Of a stretch of 7,332 nucleotides of DNA, positions 1-5,298 are shown in pieces. The position numbers and the translations under genes are program-made. This DNA comes from an uncultured Oscillibacter sp. Lineage in GTDB: Bacteria > Bacillota_A > Clostridia > Oscillospirales > Oscillospiraceae. Positions within the stretch are counted from its first letter, which is position 1. Each line of letters begins with the position of its first letter. The stretch covers positions 1 to 7,332 of the forward strand of contig CABQCB010000083.1 of assembly GCA_902462475.1 (NCBI GenBank), in the 5' to 3' direction. Below the pieces are notes generated by a model. It worked only from the letters and a program-made list of their open reading frames with translations. It did no database searches and was not told the DNA's origin.

Positions 1-129
1 GGCGGGAGTGCGGTGGGCGCTGAGAATGTGGGCTTCATAGGGGATGTCCAGCTCACGGAGCTGGGCGCAGGCTCCTTTGACCACCGGCCAGTCGGAGTCG
101 GAGCCCATGATGACGGCAACTTTTTTCAT
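1..129 (-). CDS. purE: N5-carboxyaminoimidazole ribonucleotide mutase, N-terminal part (PurE), cut by window edge
   Basis: PurE converts N5-CAIR to CAIR in cytosolic de novo purine synthesis. Only the first 43 codons are in the window and the reading frame runs off its left edge. The translation opens MKKVAVIMGSDSDWPVV and contains LSAHRTP; the GSDSDW loop and the SAHR(T)P segment are the nucleotide-binding and active-site hallmarks of class I PurE. The ATG at 129 is preceded by a strong AGGAGG ribosome site (134-139) at normal spacing. The gene starts 23 bp after the stop of the GntR-type regulator on the same strand, with no terminator in the gap, so the two are probably co-transcribed. No other family fits this N terminus; the rest of the protein cannot be judged. 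Confidence 0.93.
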   Translation of the reverse strand, partial: MKKVAVIMGSDSDWPVVKGACAQLRELDIPYEAHILSAHRTPA

Positions 130-152
130 GTAAAATCCTCCTGCGTAGAGAT

Positions 153-878
153 TTACAGTTTTTTGCGCATGACGGTGTGGCGGAAAAAGCCGTCGGCAAA
201 GTATTCGCGGGAACAAAAGACCGGCTTTCCGTCGATATCGAAATCCACCTCGTCCATCTGCAGCAGCGGTGTGCCCGGCTGGATCTGGAAGATCTCCGAC
301 AGAGCCTCGTCCGCCACGATGGGCTTGAGGTCCGTCAGGTCCATGTAGGGGTAGACGCCGCAGAACTGCTGGAGGAAGTGGAAGATGGGCAGCTTGAGAT
401 CCTTGATGGTGTAAGAGCCCTTGGCCAGGGATTTTTCCACCACGTCCTCGCAGTAGATGGCGGGGCGGCCGTCGGCGGTGCACAGCCGGGCCACCCGGAT
501 CACCGGCGTGCCCTGGGGGATCTGCAGCTGGCGGGAGACGGTCTCATCGGCGGTGTCATCGCTGACGTGGACGTAGGCCACGGCCGGCTGGAATCCGCTC
601 TGGCGGATCATGTCCAGAAATTCCACCTCGATGTCCATGCGGGTCTGGGCGTTGAGCACGTGGCGGTTGATGATGGTGCCCACGCCGTGGCGGCGGGTGA
701 TGAAGCCCTCCCGCTCCAAAGAGGCCAGGATATCCCGCAGCTGTGTGCGGCTGATGCCCAGCTTCTCCGCCAGGACGCTTTCCCGGGGCAGACGTTCACA
801 GTCGGCATACTCGCCACTTTTCATGTCCCGCAGCAGTTGGGCGCGGATGGACTTGGACTGGGAGGGATGGGTACTCAT
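153..878 (-). CDS. GntR-family transcriptional regulator with UTRA effector domain
   Basis: A predicted cytosolic DNA-binding repressor or activator of the HutC-like GntR subfamily, 241 aa from the chosen start, a usual length. Residues about 8-72 form the winged helix-turn-helix: LPRESVLAEKLGISRTQLRD is the typical GntR recognition region and GVGTII marks the wing. Residues about 90-235 match a UTRA ligand-binding domain (repeated P-G-TP-V/L motifs, R-xR-like strands, ExYFADGFF near the end). The ATG at 878 is preferred over the in-frame GTG at 887, because the GTG lies inside the AGAGGTG ribosome site (882-888), which is well spaced for the ATG. It is the first gene of a unit that continues into purE, with operator-like palindromes at its own transcription start, so autoregulation is likely. 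The effector cannot be deduced; the link to purE suggests a purine-related or nucleotide-sugar metabolite, but this is inference. Confidence 0.9.
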   Translation of the reverse strand: MSTHPSQSKSIRAQLLRDMKSGEYADCERLPRESVLAEKLGISRTQLRDILASLEREGFITRRHGVGTIINRHVLNAQTRMDIEVEFLDMIRQSGFQPAVAYVHVSDDTADETVSRQLQIPQGTPVIRVARLCTADGRPAIYCEDVVEKSLAKGSYTIKDLKLPIFHFLQQFCGVYPYMDLTDLKPIVADEALSEIFQIQPGTPLLQMDEVDFDIDGKPVFCSREYFADGFFRHTVMRKKL

Positions 879-895
879 GGAATTCACCTCTGAAA

Positions 896-923
896 AATGG
901 TATTACCATTAAAGGTCATACCT
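896..923. promoter_or_regulatory. Two operator-like GGT-N3-ACC sites for the GntR-type regulator
   Basis: Positions 896-910 are a perfect 15-bp inverted repeat, AATGGTATTACCATT, centred on 903. A second site, AGGTCATACCT (913-923), is centred on 918. Both contain GGT-N3-ACC and their centres are 15 bp apart. GntR-family operators are often short palindromes with GT-rich and AC-rich half-sites; HutC-type dre sites have the form TGGT-N-ACCA. The second site covers the predicted transcription start (about 917) and the first lies between it and the ribosome site, as expected for autorepression. Binding by the adjacent regulator is inferred from this arrangement. Confidence 0.6.
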
Positions 924-952
924 ATTGTATCCAATTTGGACAGTGCCTGCAA
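924..952 (-). promoter_or_regulatory. Sigma-A-like promoter for the GntR regulator and purE
   Basis: On the minus strand TTGCAG (947-952) and TACAAT (924-929) are separated by exactly 17 bp. The predicted start near 917 gives a leader of about 40 nt before the regulator ATG at 878. This is the best-matching hexamer pair in the region. Confidence 0.55.
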
Positions 953-1045
953 TTGGCAAATTTGACAGTTTGCGTCCCTCACGGGCAAAACATCCTCGTA
1001 GAGTAGCCGAAAGGCGGGCGCGAGAAAAATTTATGTAATTTCACG
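953..1045. other. Non-coding part of the divergent control region
   Basis: No gene is visible. The stretch holds a short inverted repeat (GCAAA at 956-960 with TTTGC at 969-973), an imperfect repeat of the ATTTGGACAGT-like segment at 934-944 (AATTTGACAGT, 959-969), and a possible weak fold with CTCG (995-998) against CGAG (1021-1024) enclosing a GCC-GAAA-GGC tetraloop stem (1006-1015). None is strong enough to name as a functional element. The TTGACA at 962-967 has no partner -10 hexamer. Confidence 0.3.
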
Positions 1046-1061
1046 GTGGACATTTGTCCAC
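1046..1061. promoter_or_regulatory. Near-perfect 16-bp palindrome over the -35 region, candidate operator
   Basis: GTGGACAT and TTGTCCAC form an inverted repeat with 7-bp perfect arms (1046-1052 and 1055-1061) and two central T residues. It contains the whole -35 hexamer of the plus-strand promoter, so a protein bound here would exclude RNA polymerase. It does not resemble the GGT-N3-ACC sites of the neighbouring regulator, so a different, unlinked regulator is implied if it is functional. Confidence 0.4.
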
Positions 1062-1074
1062 GAATCGGTATAAT
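1047..1074 (+). promoter_or_regulatory. Sigma-A-like promoter for the shikimate-kinase-like gene
   Basis: TGGACA (1047-1052) and a consensus TATAAT (1069-1074) are 16 bp apart. The predicted start at about 1081 gives a leader of roughly 105 nt before the ATG at 1188. Confidence 0.65.
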
Positions 1075-1136
1075 AGAAAATCAACGGAACCGGAGGCGTC
1101 CGCCTTTGCGGCGCGGGCGGCGGGCTTCACATCAGG

Positions 1137-1157
1137 CCGCTGCCTGCCGGCAGCCGG
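1137..1157 (+). other. GC-rich leader hairpin ahead of the shikimate-kinase-like gene
   Basis: GCTGCC (1139-1144) pairs with GGCAGC (1149-1154) around a TGCC loop, and CC (1137-1138) can pair with GG (1156-1157) past one bulged base. Further upstream AGGC (1094-1097) can pair with GCCT (1102-1105). There is no T-run after either, so neither looks like a terminator; the role, if any, is unknown. Confidence 0.4.
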
Positions 1158-1187
1158 ACAATATGGAAAATGGAATGGAATGAGACA

Positions 1188-1700
1188 ATGAAAAACATCG
1201 TACTGATCGGCATGCCCGGCACGGGCAAGAGTGTCGTGGGCCGGGCACTGGCGGCGCGGCTGGACTATGATTTCGTGGACCTGGATGATTTGATCGTGGA
1301 GCGGGCGGGCAAGACCCTGCCCCAGATTTTGCGCCAGGACGGGCTGGAGGCCTTTTACGCGCTGGAGTCGGACGTGGGCATGGCCCTGGACCGGGAGAAC
1401 ACGGTGGTGGCCACCGGCGGCAGCATGGTGCTCTATCCCAAGGCCATGGAGCATCTGCGGAAAAACGGCGTCACTGTCTGGCTGGAAACGCCCCTGCACC
1501 AGATCGACGACCGCATGCCGGAGGACCTGACGGACCGGGGCATCGCGGCGCCGGCAGGCATGACGCTGCGGCAGATCTACGAAGAGCGCCAGCCCCTGTA
1601 TGCCCAGTACGCCGATGTGATCGCCGTCAGCCTGGACGGAGCGGAGGAGACGGCCCAGCAGGTGCTGAGTCTGCTGCGGACCGTGGACATCCGCCTTTGA
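1188..1700 (+). CDS. Shikimate-kinase-family P-loop kinase with non-canonical substrate site
   Basis: A 170-aa cytosolic protein of the AroK/AroL fold, the usual length. It carries Walker A GMPGTGKS (8-15), a DLDD segment (31-34) matching the DxD motif that binds Mg2+ and shikimate, TGGS (76-79) where shikimate kinases have GGG, and ERQPLYAQYAD (133-143) matching the C-terminal R-x-PLY motif. The arginine expected in the F-R motif after the DxD (Arg58 in well-studied enzymes) is replaced by Tyr57 in EAFYALE, and the lid has TDRGI rather than RPLL. Canonical activity is therefore uncertain; it may be a divergent shikimate kinase or a paralogue with another hydroxylated substrate. The ATG at 1188 is chosen because MKNIVLIG is where family members start and GGAA lies 7 nt upstream; an in-frame ATG at 1170 would add six residues. 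It is a single-gene unit with its own promoter and terminator and no other aro gene in view. Confidence 0.85.
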   Translation: MKNIVLIGMPGTGKSVVGRALAARLDYDFVDLDDLIVERAGKTLPQILRQDGLEAFYALESDVGMALDRENTVVATGGSMVLYPKAMEHLRKNGVTVWLETPLHQIDDRMPEDLTDRGIAAPAGMTLRQIYEERQPLYAQYADVIAVSLDGAEETAQQVLSLLRTVDIRL

Positions 1701-1717
1701 ATCAATAAAAGCAGAAC

Positions 1718-1755
1718 AAACGCCGCCGCGGAAGGTTCCGCGGCGGCGTTTTTTT
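1718..1755 (+). terminator. Strong intrinsic terminator, possibly serving both convergent genes
   Basis: A perfect 13-bp GC-rich stem (1721-1733 with 1736-1748) closes on GG and is followed by seven T residues (1749-1755); A1718-A1720 can extend the stem. It lies 17 bp after the kinase stop. On the minus strand the same stem follows the trxB stop directly, though its T-run there is interrupted (TTTGTTCTGCTTTT), so it may also end the converging transcript. Confidence 0.93.
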
Positions 1756-2668
1756 ATTGGGCTTTCCCGGTGAGCCAGGCACAGGCGGCCAGGGCGGCCA
1801 CGGCCCCGTCGGCGCAGGCGGTGGTCAGCTGGCGCACGGACTTTGCCCGGCAGTCCCCGGCGGCAAAAATGCCGTCTCTGCCGGTGCGGCAGTCCTCCCC
1901 GGCGGGCAGGAAGCCCCCTTCGTCCGCAAGGCCCAGCTGACGGCTGAGCGCGTCCTGAGGCTGCTGTCCCACAGCTTCAAAGAGGCCGGAGACGGGCAGC
2001 GTTTCCAGGCGGCCGTCCGGATGGCGCACTGTCAGGGACGCCAGGGCGCCGTCCCGGTCCGCAAGGCCGGTGACCTCCGCTTCCAGAAGGAAGGACACAT
2101 TTTCCCTCTGTTTCAGGGCATCCAAAAGGATAGGGTCGCCCCGGAAGGCGGCGCGCCGGTGGATGAGGGTCACATGGCGGCAGAGGTCAGAGAGGAACAG
2201 GGCGTCCTGCAAGGCGGTGTTGCCCCCGCCGCACACGGCCACGTCTTTGCCCTGGTAGAAGGCTCCGTCGCATACAGCGCAGTAGGAGACGCCGGCGAGG
2301 GTATCCTCTCCCGGAAGGCCCAGGGAACGATGCTTCATGCCGGTGGCCAGAATGAGGGCGGCGCAGTCGTAGGCACCGTAGTCGGTGACCACGGTCTTGA
2401 CGGCACCGTCGGTGATCTCTTTTACCTCCTCCAGCTCCAGCCGGGCGCCCAAGGCTTCCACCTGGGAGAAAAGCCGGTCGGCCAGCTCTGCCCCGGAGAT
2501 GGCGGCAAAGCCGGGGAAGTTCTCCACCTTGGGGGCGGAGGCGATCTGTCCGCCAAAGCCCTCCTTTTCCAGCACCAGCACGGACTTGCCGGCCCGGCGG
2601 GCGTAGACGGCGGCGGTGAGACCGGCGGGGCCTCCGCCGACGATAATGATGTCAAAAAACTCGCGCAT
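1754..2668 (-). CDS. trxB: NADPH thioredoxin reductase
   Basis: A cytosolic FAD enzyme that passes electrons from NADPH to thioredoxin-type proteins. It is 304 aa, close to the usual 310-320. From the N terminus: FAD-binding IIIVGGGPAG (8-16), the redox-active CAVC (Cys130, Cys133) followed by DGAFY, the NADPH-binding GGGNTA (147-152), HRR with R176 (HRRAAFR) for the NADPH 2'-phosphate, and GIFAAGDC near the C terminus for FAD. HRRxxxR argues for an NADPH-dependent rather than ferredoxin-dependent enzyme. The ATG at 2668 is chosen because AAGGAG stands 5-6 nt before it; longer in-frame starts have no such site. It lies 61 bp after nrdD on the same strand with a hairpin terminator in the gap and no obvious own promoter there, so it probably depends on readthrough or on a promoter inside nrdD. 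The partner is plausibly the redoxin domain fused to NrdD; general thioredoxin reduction elsewhere in the cell is equally possible. Confidence 0.95.
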   Translation of the reverse strand: MREFFDIIIVGGGPAGLTAAVYARRAGKSVLVLEKEGFGGQIASAPKVENFPGFAAISGAELADRLFSQVEALGARLELEEVKEITDGAVKTVVTDYGAYDCAALILATGMKHRSLGLPGEDTLAGVSYCAVCDGAFYQGKDVAVCGGGNTALQDALFLSDLCRHVTLIHRRAAFRGDPILLDALKQRENVSFLLEAEVTGLADRDGALASLTVRHPDGRLETLPVSGLFEAVGQQPQDALSRQLGLADEGGFLPAGEDCRTGRDGIFAAGDCRAKSVRQLTTACADGAVAALAACAWLTGKAQ

Positions 2669-2693
2669 ACGATCTCCTTTCGCCCCGGGAAAC

Positions 2694-2722
2694 AAAACAG
2701 GAGGGGCGGGCCCTCCTGTTTT
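2694..2722 (-). terminator. Intrinsic terminator or attenuator between nrdD and trxB
   Basis: ACAGGAGGG (2697-2705) pairs perfectly with CCCTCCTGT (2711-2719) around a five-base loop, and flanking A/T bases extend the stem. On the transcribed minus strand the stem is followed by TTTTGTTT, a moderately good T-run. Its position eight bases after the nrdD stop marks it as the nrdD terminator, with partial readthrough needed to reach trxB. Confidence 0.8.
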
Positions 2723-2729
2723 TTGCCGC

Positions 2730-5117
2730 TTACCGGGTGGCGGCGTATTTTTTAATAACGGAGGCGTTGACCAGCTTTTCCACCTGGTCGCCGTGGCGGA
2801 CGATGAGAGTGGGGGCCTGCTGGATGCCGTACTGGCTCACCAGGTCCATGTGCTCGCTGACGTCGCAGACCTCATAGGAAAGGCCGGCCTTGTCCAGCTC
2901 GTTTTTGGCGATCTTGCAGTTGGGGCAGGTCTTGGTGGTGAAGAGATAGAGCCCGTCGGCGCTGCCCGGCGCGGCGGATGCGGAAGCCGTGCCGGGATCG
3001 GAGACGGTGGCTTCCCGGTCGCACAGACGGCGGCCCTCCAGGTGGGAATTGGCCACGTCGTACTCCCGGCGGTCCTTGAACTCCTGGACCTTGCCGTCGT
3101 TCCAGTTCTGGACGGGGCGGTAGTAGCCGGTGATGCGGCTCCACACCTCGCAGGGCTTGCCGCACTTGGGGCACACGGTGTGCTCGCCGGAGAGATAGCC
3201 GTGTTCCTGGCAGATGGAGTAGGTGGGAGACATGGTGTAGTAGGGCAGCTTAAAGTTCTCGGCGATCTTGCGCACCAGGTCGGCGGCAGCCTTCCAGTCC
3301 GGCAGCTTCTCACCCAGGAAGGCGTGGAACACGGTGCCGGAGGTGTAGAGGGTCTGCAGCTCGTCCTGGATGGCCAGAGCGTCGAAGATGTCGGCGGTGT
3401 AGCCCACGGGCAGGTGGGAGGAGTTGGTGTAGTACGGGGTGTCGCCGGGGTTCTTGGCGGCGGTGATGATGTCCGGGTACTTCTCCACATCGTGCTTGGC
3501 AAGGCGATAGGTGGTGGACTCGGCGGGGGTGGCCTCCAGGTTGTAGAGGTCGCCGTAGAGCTCCTGATAATCGGAAAGGCGCTCGCGCATGTGGTTCAAA
3601 ACATCCTTGGCGAAGGCCTGGGTCTCGGGATGGGTCAGGTCCTTGCGCAGCCACCGGGCGTTGAGGCCCACCTCGTTCATGCCGATGAGGCCGATGGTGG
3701 AGAAGTGGTTTTCAAAGGTGCCCAGGTAGTATTTGGTGTAGGGATAGAGGCCTGCATCCATGAGCCGGGTGATGACCGTGCGCTTGATCTTCAGGGAACG
3801 GGCGGCGATGTCCATGATCTTGTCCAGCCGCTGATAGAACTCCTCCGGCGTCTTGGAGAGGTAGGCGATCCGGGGCAGGTTGATGGTGACCACGCCCACG
3901 GAGCCGGTGGACTCGCCGGAGCCGAAGTAGCCGCCGGACTTTTTCCGCAGCTCCCGGAGGTCCAGCCGCAGACGGCAGCACATGGAGCGCACGTCGGAGG
4001 GCTCCATGTCGGAGTTGATGTAATTGGAGAAGTAGGGGGTGCCGTACTTGGCGGTCATCTCGAAGAGCAGGCGGTTGTTCTCCGTGTCGGACCAGTCGAA
4101 GTCCTTGGTGATGGAGTAGGTGGGGATGGGGTACTGGAAGCCGCGACCGTTGGCGTCGCCCTCGGTCATGATCTCGATGAACGCCTTGTTCACCATGTCC
4201 ATTTCCTTCTTGCAGTCTCCGTAGGTGAAGTCCTGCTCCTTGCCGCCCACGATGGCGGGCAGGTTTTCCAGGTCACGGGGCACGGTCCAGTCCAGGGTGA
4301 TGTTGGAAAACGGCGCCTGGGTGCCCCAGCGGGAGGGGGTATTCACGCCGAAGACGAAGGACTGGATGCACTGCTTGACCTCCTTCTGGGTGAGCTTGTC
4401 CACCTTCACGAAGGGGGCAAGATACGTATCAAAGGAGGAAAACGCCTGGGCACCGGCCCACTCGTTTTGCATGATGCCCAGGAAGTTCACCATCTGGTTG
4501 CAGAGGGTGGAAAGGTGGCTTGCGGGGGTGGAGTTGATTTTGCCGGGGATGCCCAGACCCTGCTGGATCAGCTGCTTGAGGCTCCAGCCGGCGCAGTAGC
4601 CGGTGAGCATGGAGAGGTCGTGCAGGTGGATGTCGCCGTCCTTGTGGGCCTTGGCGATCTCCTCGTCATAGATCTCGCTGAGCCAGTAGTTGGCGGTGAT
4701 GGCGCCGGAGTTGGACAGGATCAGTCCGCCCACGGAGTAGGTGACGGTGGAGTTCTCCTTCACCCGCCAGTCGTTGATCTGCAGGTAGTTGTCCACCAGG
4801 TCCTTGTAGTCCAGCACGGTGGACTTGAGGTTGCGCACCTTCTCCCGCTGCTTGCGGTAGAGAATGTAGGCCTTGGCCACGTCCGCGTAGCCCGCCTTGG
4901 AGAGGATGTTCTCCACGCTGTCCTGGATGTCCTCCACGGAGATCTGCCCGTCATGGATCTTGTCCTGATAATCGGCGGTGACCTTCAGGGCCAGCAGGTC
5001 GATGATGTCTTCATTGTAGGCTTTGTTGGTGGCCTCGAAGGCCTTGGTGATGGCGGTGCTGATTTTGGACAGATTGAAGTCCGTGACCTTCCCGTCCCGT
5101 TTGACAACTTGATACAT
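2730..5117 (-). CDS. nrdD: Class III anaerobic ribonucleoside-triphosphate reductase with C-terminal fused redoxin domain
   Basis: Oxygen-sensitive glycyl-radical enzyme that makes dNTPs from NTPs, 795 aa from the chosen start. Domains: ATP-cone (1-95, YQVVKRDGKVTDF onward) for allosteric activity control; catalytic barrel (about 100-660) with Cys175 in GYCAG and the SMCCRL loop (Cys380/Cys381) as likely reducing and thiyl-radical cysteines; a zinc site made of Cys636, His639, Cys649, Cys652 and perhaps Cys656; the glycyl-radical loop SRITGYY with Gly664. After NWNDGKVQEF and a low-complexity linker rich in Ala, Ser, Gly and Pro (706-722) comes a 73-residue thioredoxin/glutaredoxin-like domain: LYLFTTKTCPNC (Cys731, Cys734), cis-Pro769 in QQAPTL, and a typical last helix. 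Most NrdD proteins end soon after the glycine loop. The start at 5117 fits the MYQVVKRDG family N terminus; upstream in-frame ATG (5150) and GTG (5171) lie in a leader hairpin region and lack ribosome sites. The site at 5117 is itself weak. Activated by the upstream nrdG product. Confidence 0.96.
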   Translation of the reverse strand: MYQVVKRDGKVTDFNLSKISTAITKAFEATNKAYNEDIIDLLALKVTADYQDKIHDGQISVEDIQDSVENILSKAGYADVAKAYILYRKQREKVRNLKSTVLDYKDLVDNYLQINDWRVKENSTVTYSVGGLILSNSGAITANYWLSEIYDEEIAKAHKDGDIHLHDLSMLTGYCAGWSLKQLIQQGLGIPGKINSTPASHLSTLCNQMVNFLGIMQNEWAGAQAFSSFDTYLAPFVKVDKLTQKEVKQCIQSFVFGVNTPSRWGTQAPFSNITLDWTVPRDLENLPAIVGGKEQDFTYGDCKKEMDMVNKAFIEIMTEGDANGRGFQYPIPTYSITKDFDWSDTENNRLLFEMTAKYGTPYFSNYINSDMEPSDVRSMCCRLRLDLRELRKKSGGYFGSGESTGSVGVVTINLPRIAYLSKTPEEFYQRLDKIMDIAARSLKIKRTVITRLMDAGLYPYTKYYLGTFENHFSTIGLIGMNEVGLNARWLRKDLTHPETQAFAKDVLNHMRERLSDYQELYGDLYNLEATPAESTTYRLAKHDVEKYPDIITAAKNPGDTPYYTNSSHLPVGYTADIFDALAIQDELQTLYTSGTVFHAFLGEKLPDWKAAADLVRKIAENFKLPYYTMSPTYSICQEHGYLSGEHTVCPKCGKPCEVWSRITGYYRPVQNWNDGKVQEFKDRREYDVANSHLEGRRLCDREATVSDPGTASASAAPGSADGLYLFTTKTCPNCKIAKNELDKAGLSYEVCDVSEHMDLVSQYGIQQAPTLIVRHGDQVEKLVNASVIKKYAATR

Positions 5118-5153
5118 GGTTCGACCCGCTTTCTCTAAAGTATAAATCATAGA

Positions 5154-5189
5154 TGCCGGAGGTTCCGGCACAGCGGCGCCGCAGTGCCG
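5154..5189 (-). promoter_or_regulatory. Mutually exclusive hairpins in the nrdD leader
   Basis: In the transcript, the first hairpin pairs CGGCAC (from 5189-5184) with GTGCCG (5171-5166) around a GC-rich palindromic core. The second pairs TGCCGGA (5170-5164) with TCCGGCA (5160-5154) around ACC. Both need bases 5166-5170, so only one can form at a time. The leader from the predicted start (about 5202) to the ATG at 5117 is about 85 nt. There is no T-run after the second hairpin, so translational or stability control is likelier than termination. Function is inferred. Confidence 0.45.
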
Positions 5190-5208
5190 CCCAAAGATTC
5201 CGAATTTT

Positions 5209-5236
5209 ATTGTACCACAAGACCTATGGAAGTCAA
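5209..5236 (-). promoter_or_regulatory. nrdD promoter with extended -10
   Basis: On the minus strand TTGACT (5231-5236) and TACAAT (5209-5214) are 16 bp apart, and TGG before the -10 gives the TGn extension. It lies between the NrdR box and the nrdD leader, so nrdD can be expressed independently of nrdG. Confidence 0.75.
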
Positions 5237-5246
5237 TTAGATTAAA

Positions 5247-5262
5247 ACACTATATATAGTGC
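5247..5262. promoter_or_regulatory. NrdR box upstream of nrdD
   Basis: ACACTATATATAGTGC contains the perfect 14-bp palindrome CACTATA/TATAGTG (5248-5261) and matches the NrdR consensus (ACAC-W-ATATAT-W-GTGT) at nearly every position. NrdR is the zinc-finger/ATP-cone repressor of ribonucleotide reductase genes and normally binds paired boxes a whole number of helical turns apart. It ends 10 bp upstream of the -35. A second box is not clear: 5217-5232 has the expected phase (30 bp) but only about half of the matches. Confidence 0.85.
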
Positions 5263-5298
5263 GCATTTTCAGCGTTTTGCCAATACACAAACGAGGCC

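Noticed and set aside
177..893. A plus-strand open frame opposite the GntR gene
   Set aside because: Antisense shadow; the minus frame has clear winged-helix and UTRA motifs.
962..967. Consensus TTGACA as a plus-strand -35
   Set aside because: At 16-18 bp spacing downstream there is only GC-rich or CAAAA sequence, with no -10-like hexamer.
981..1030. Resemblance to a cyclic-di-GMP riboswitch (ACGGGCAAAA ... CCGAAAGGCGGG)
   Set aside because: Only short fragments resemble the conserved core; the second helix, tetraloop receptor and GGCCTAAAC-like segment are missing, and the stretch lies upstream of the best promoter for the plus-strand gene.
1757..2755. A 332-codon plus-strand open frame opposite trxB
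   Set aside because: Gly-rich antisense shadow of trxB with no motif or ribosome site.
2616..5138. An 840-codon open frame on the plus strand opposite nrdD
   Set aside because: It is the antisense shadow of nrdD, a common effect in GC-rich coding DNA; its translation is low-complexity Gly/Val/Leu/His and shows no domain, while the minus frame gives an unmistakable NrdD.
5118..5171. Longer N terminus for NrdD starting at GTG 5171 or ATG 5150
   Set aside because: Neither has a ribosome site, the extra residues are not family-like, and they overlap the leader hairpin; MYQVVKRDG at 5117 is the family N terminus.
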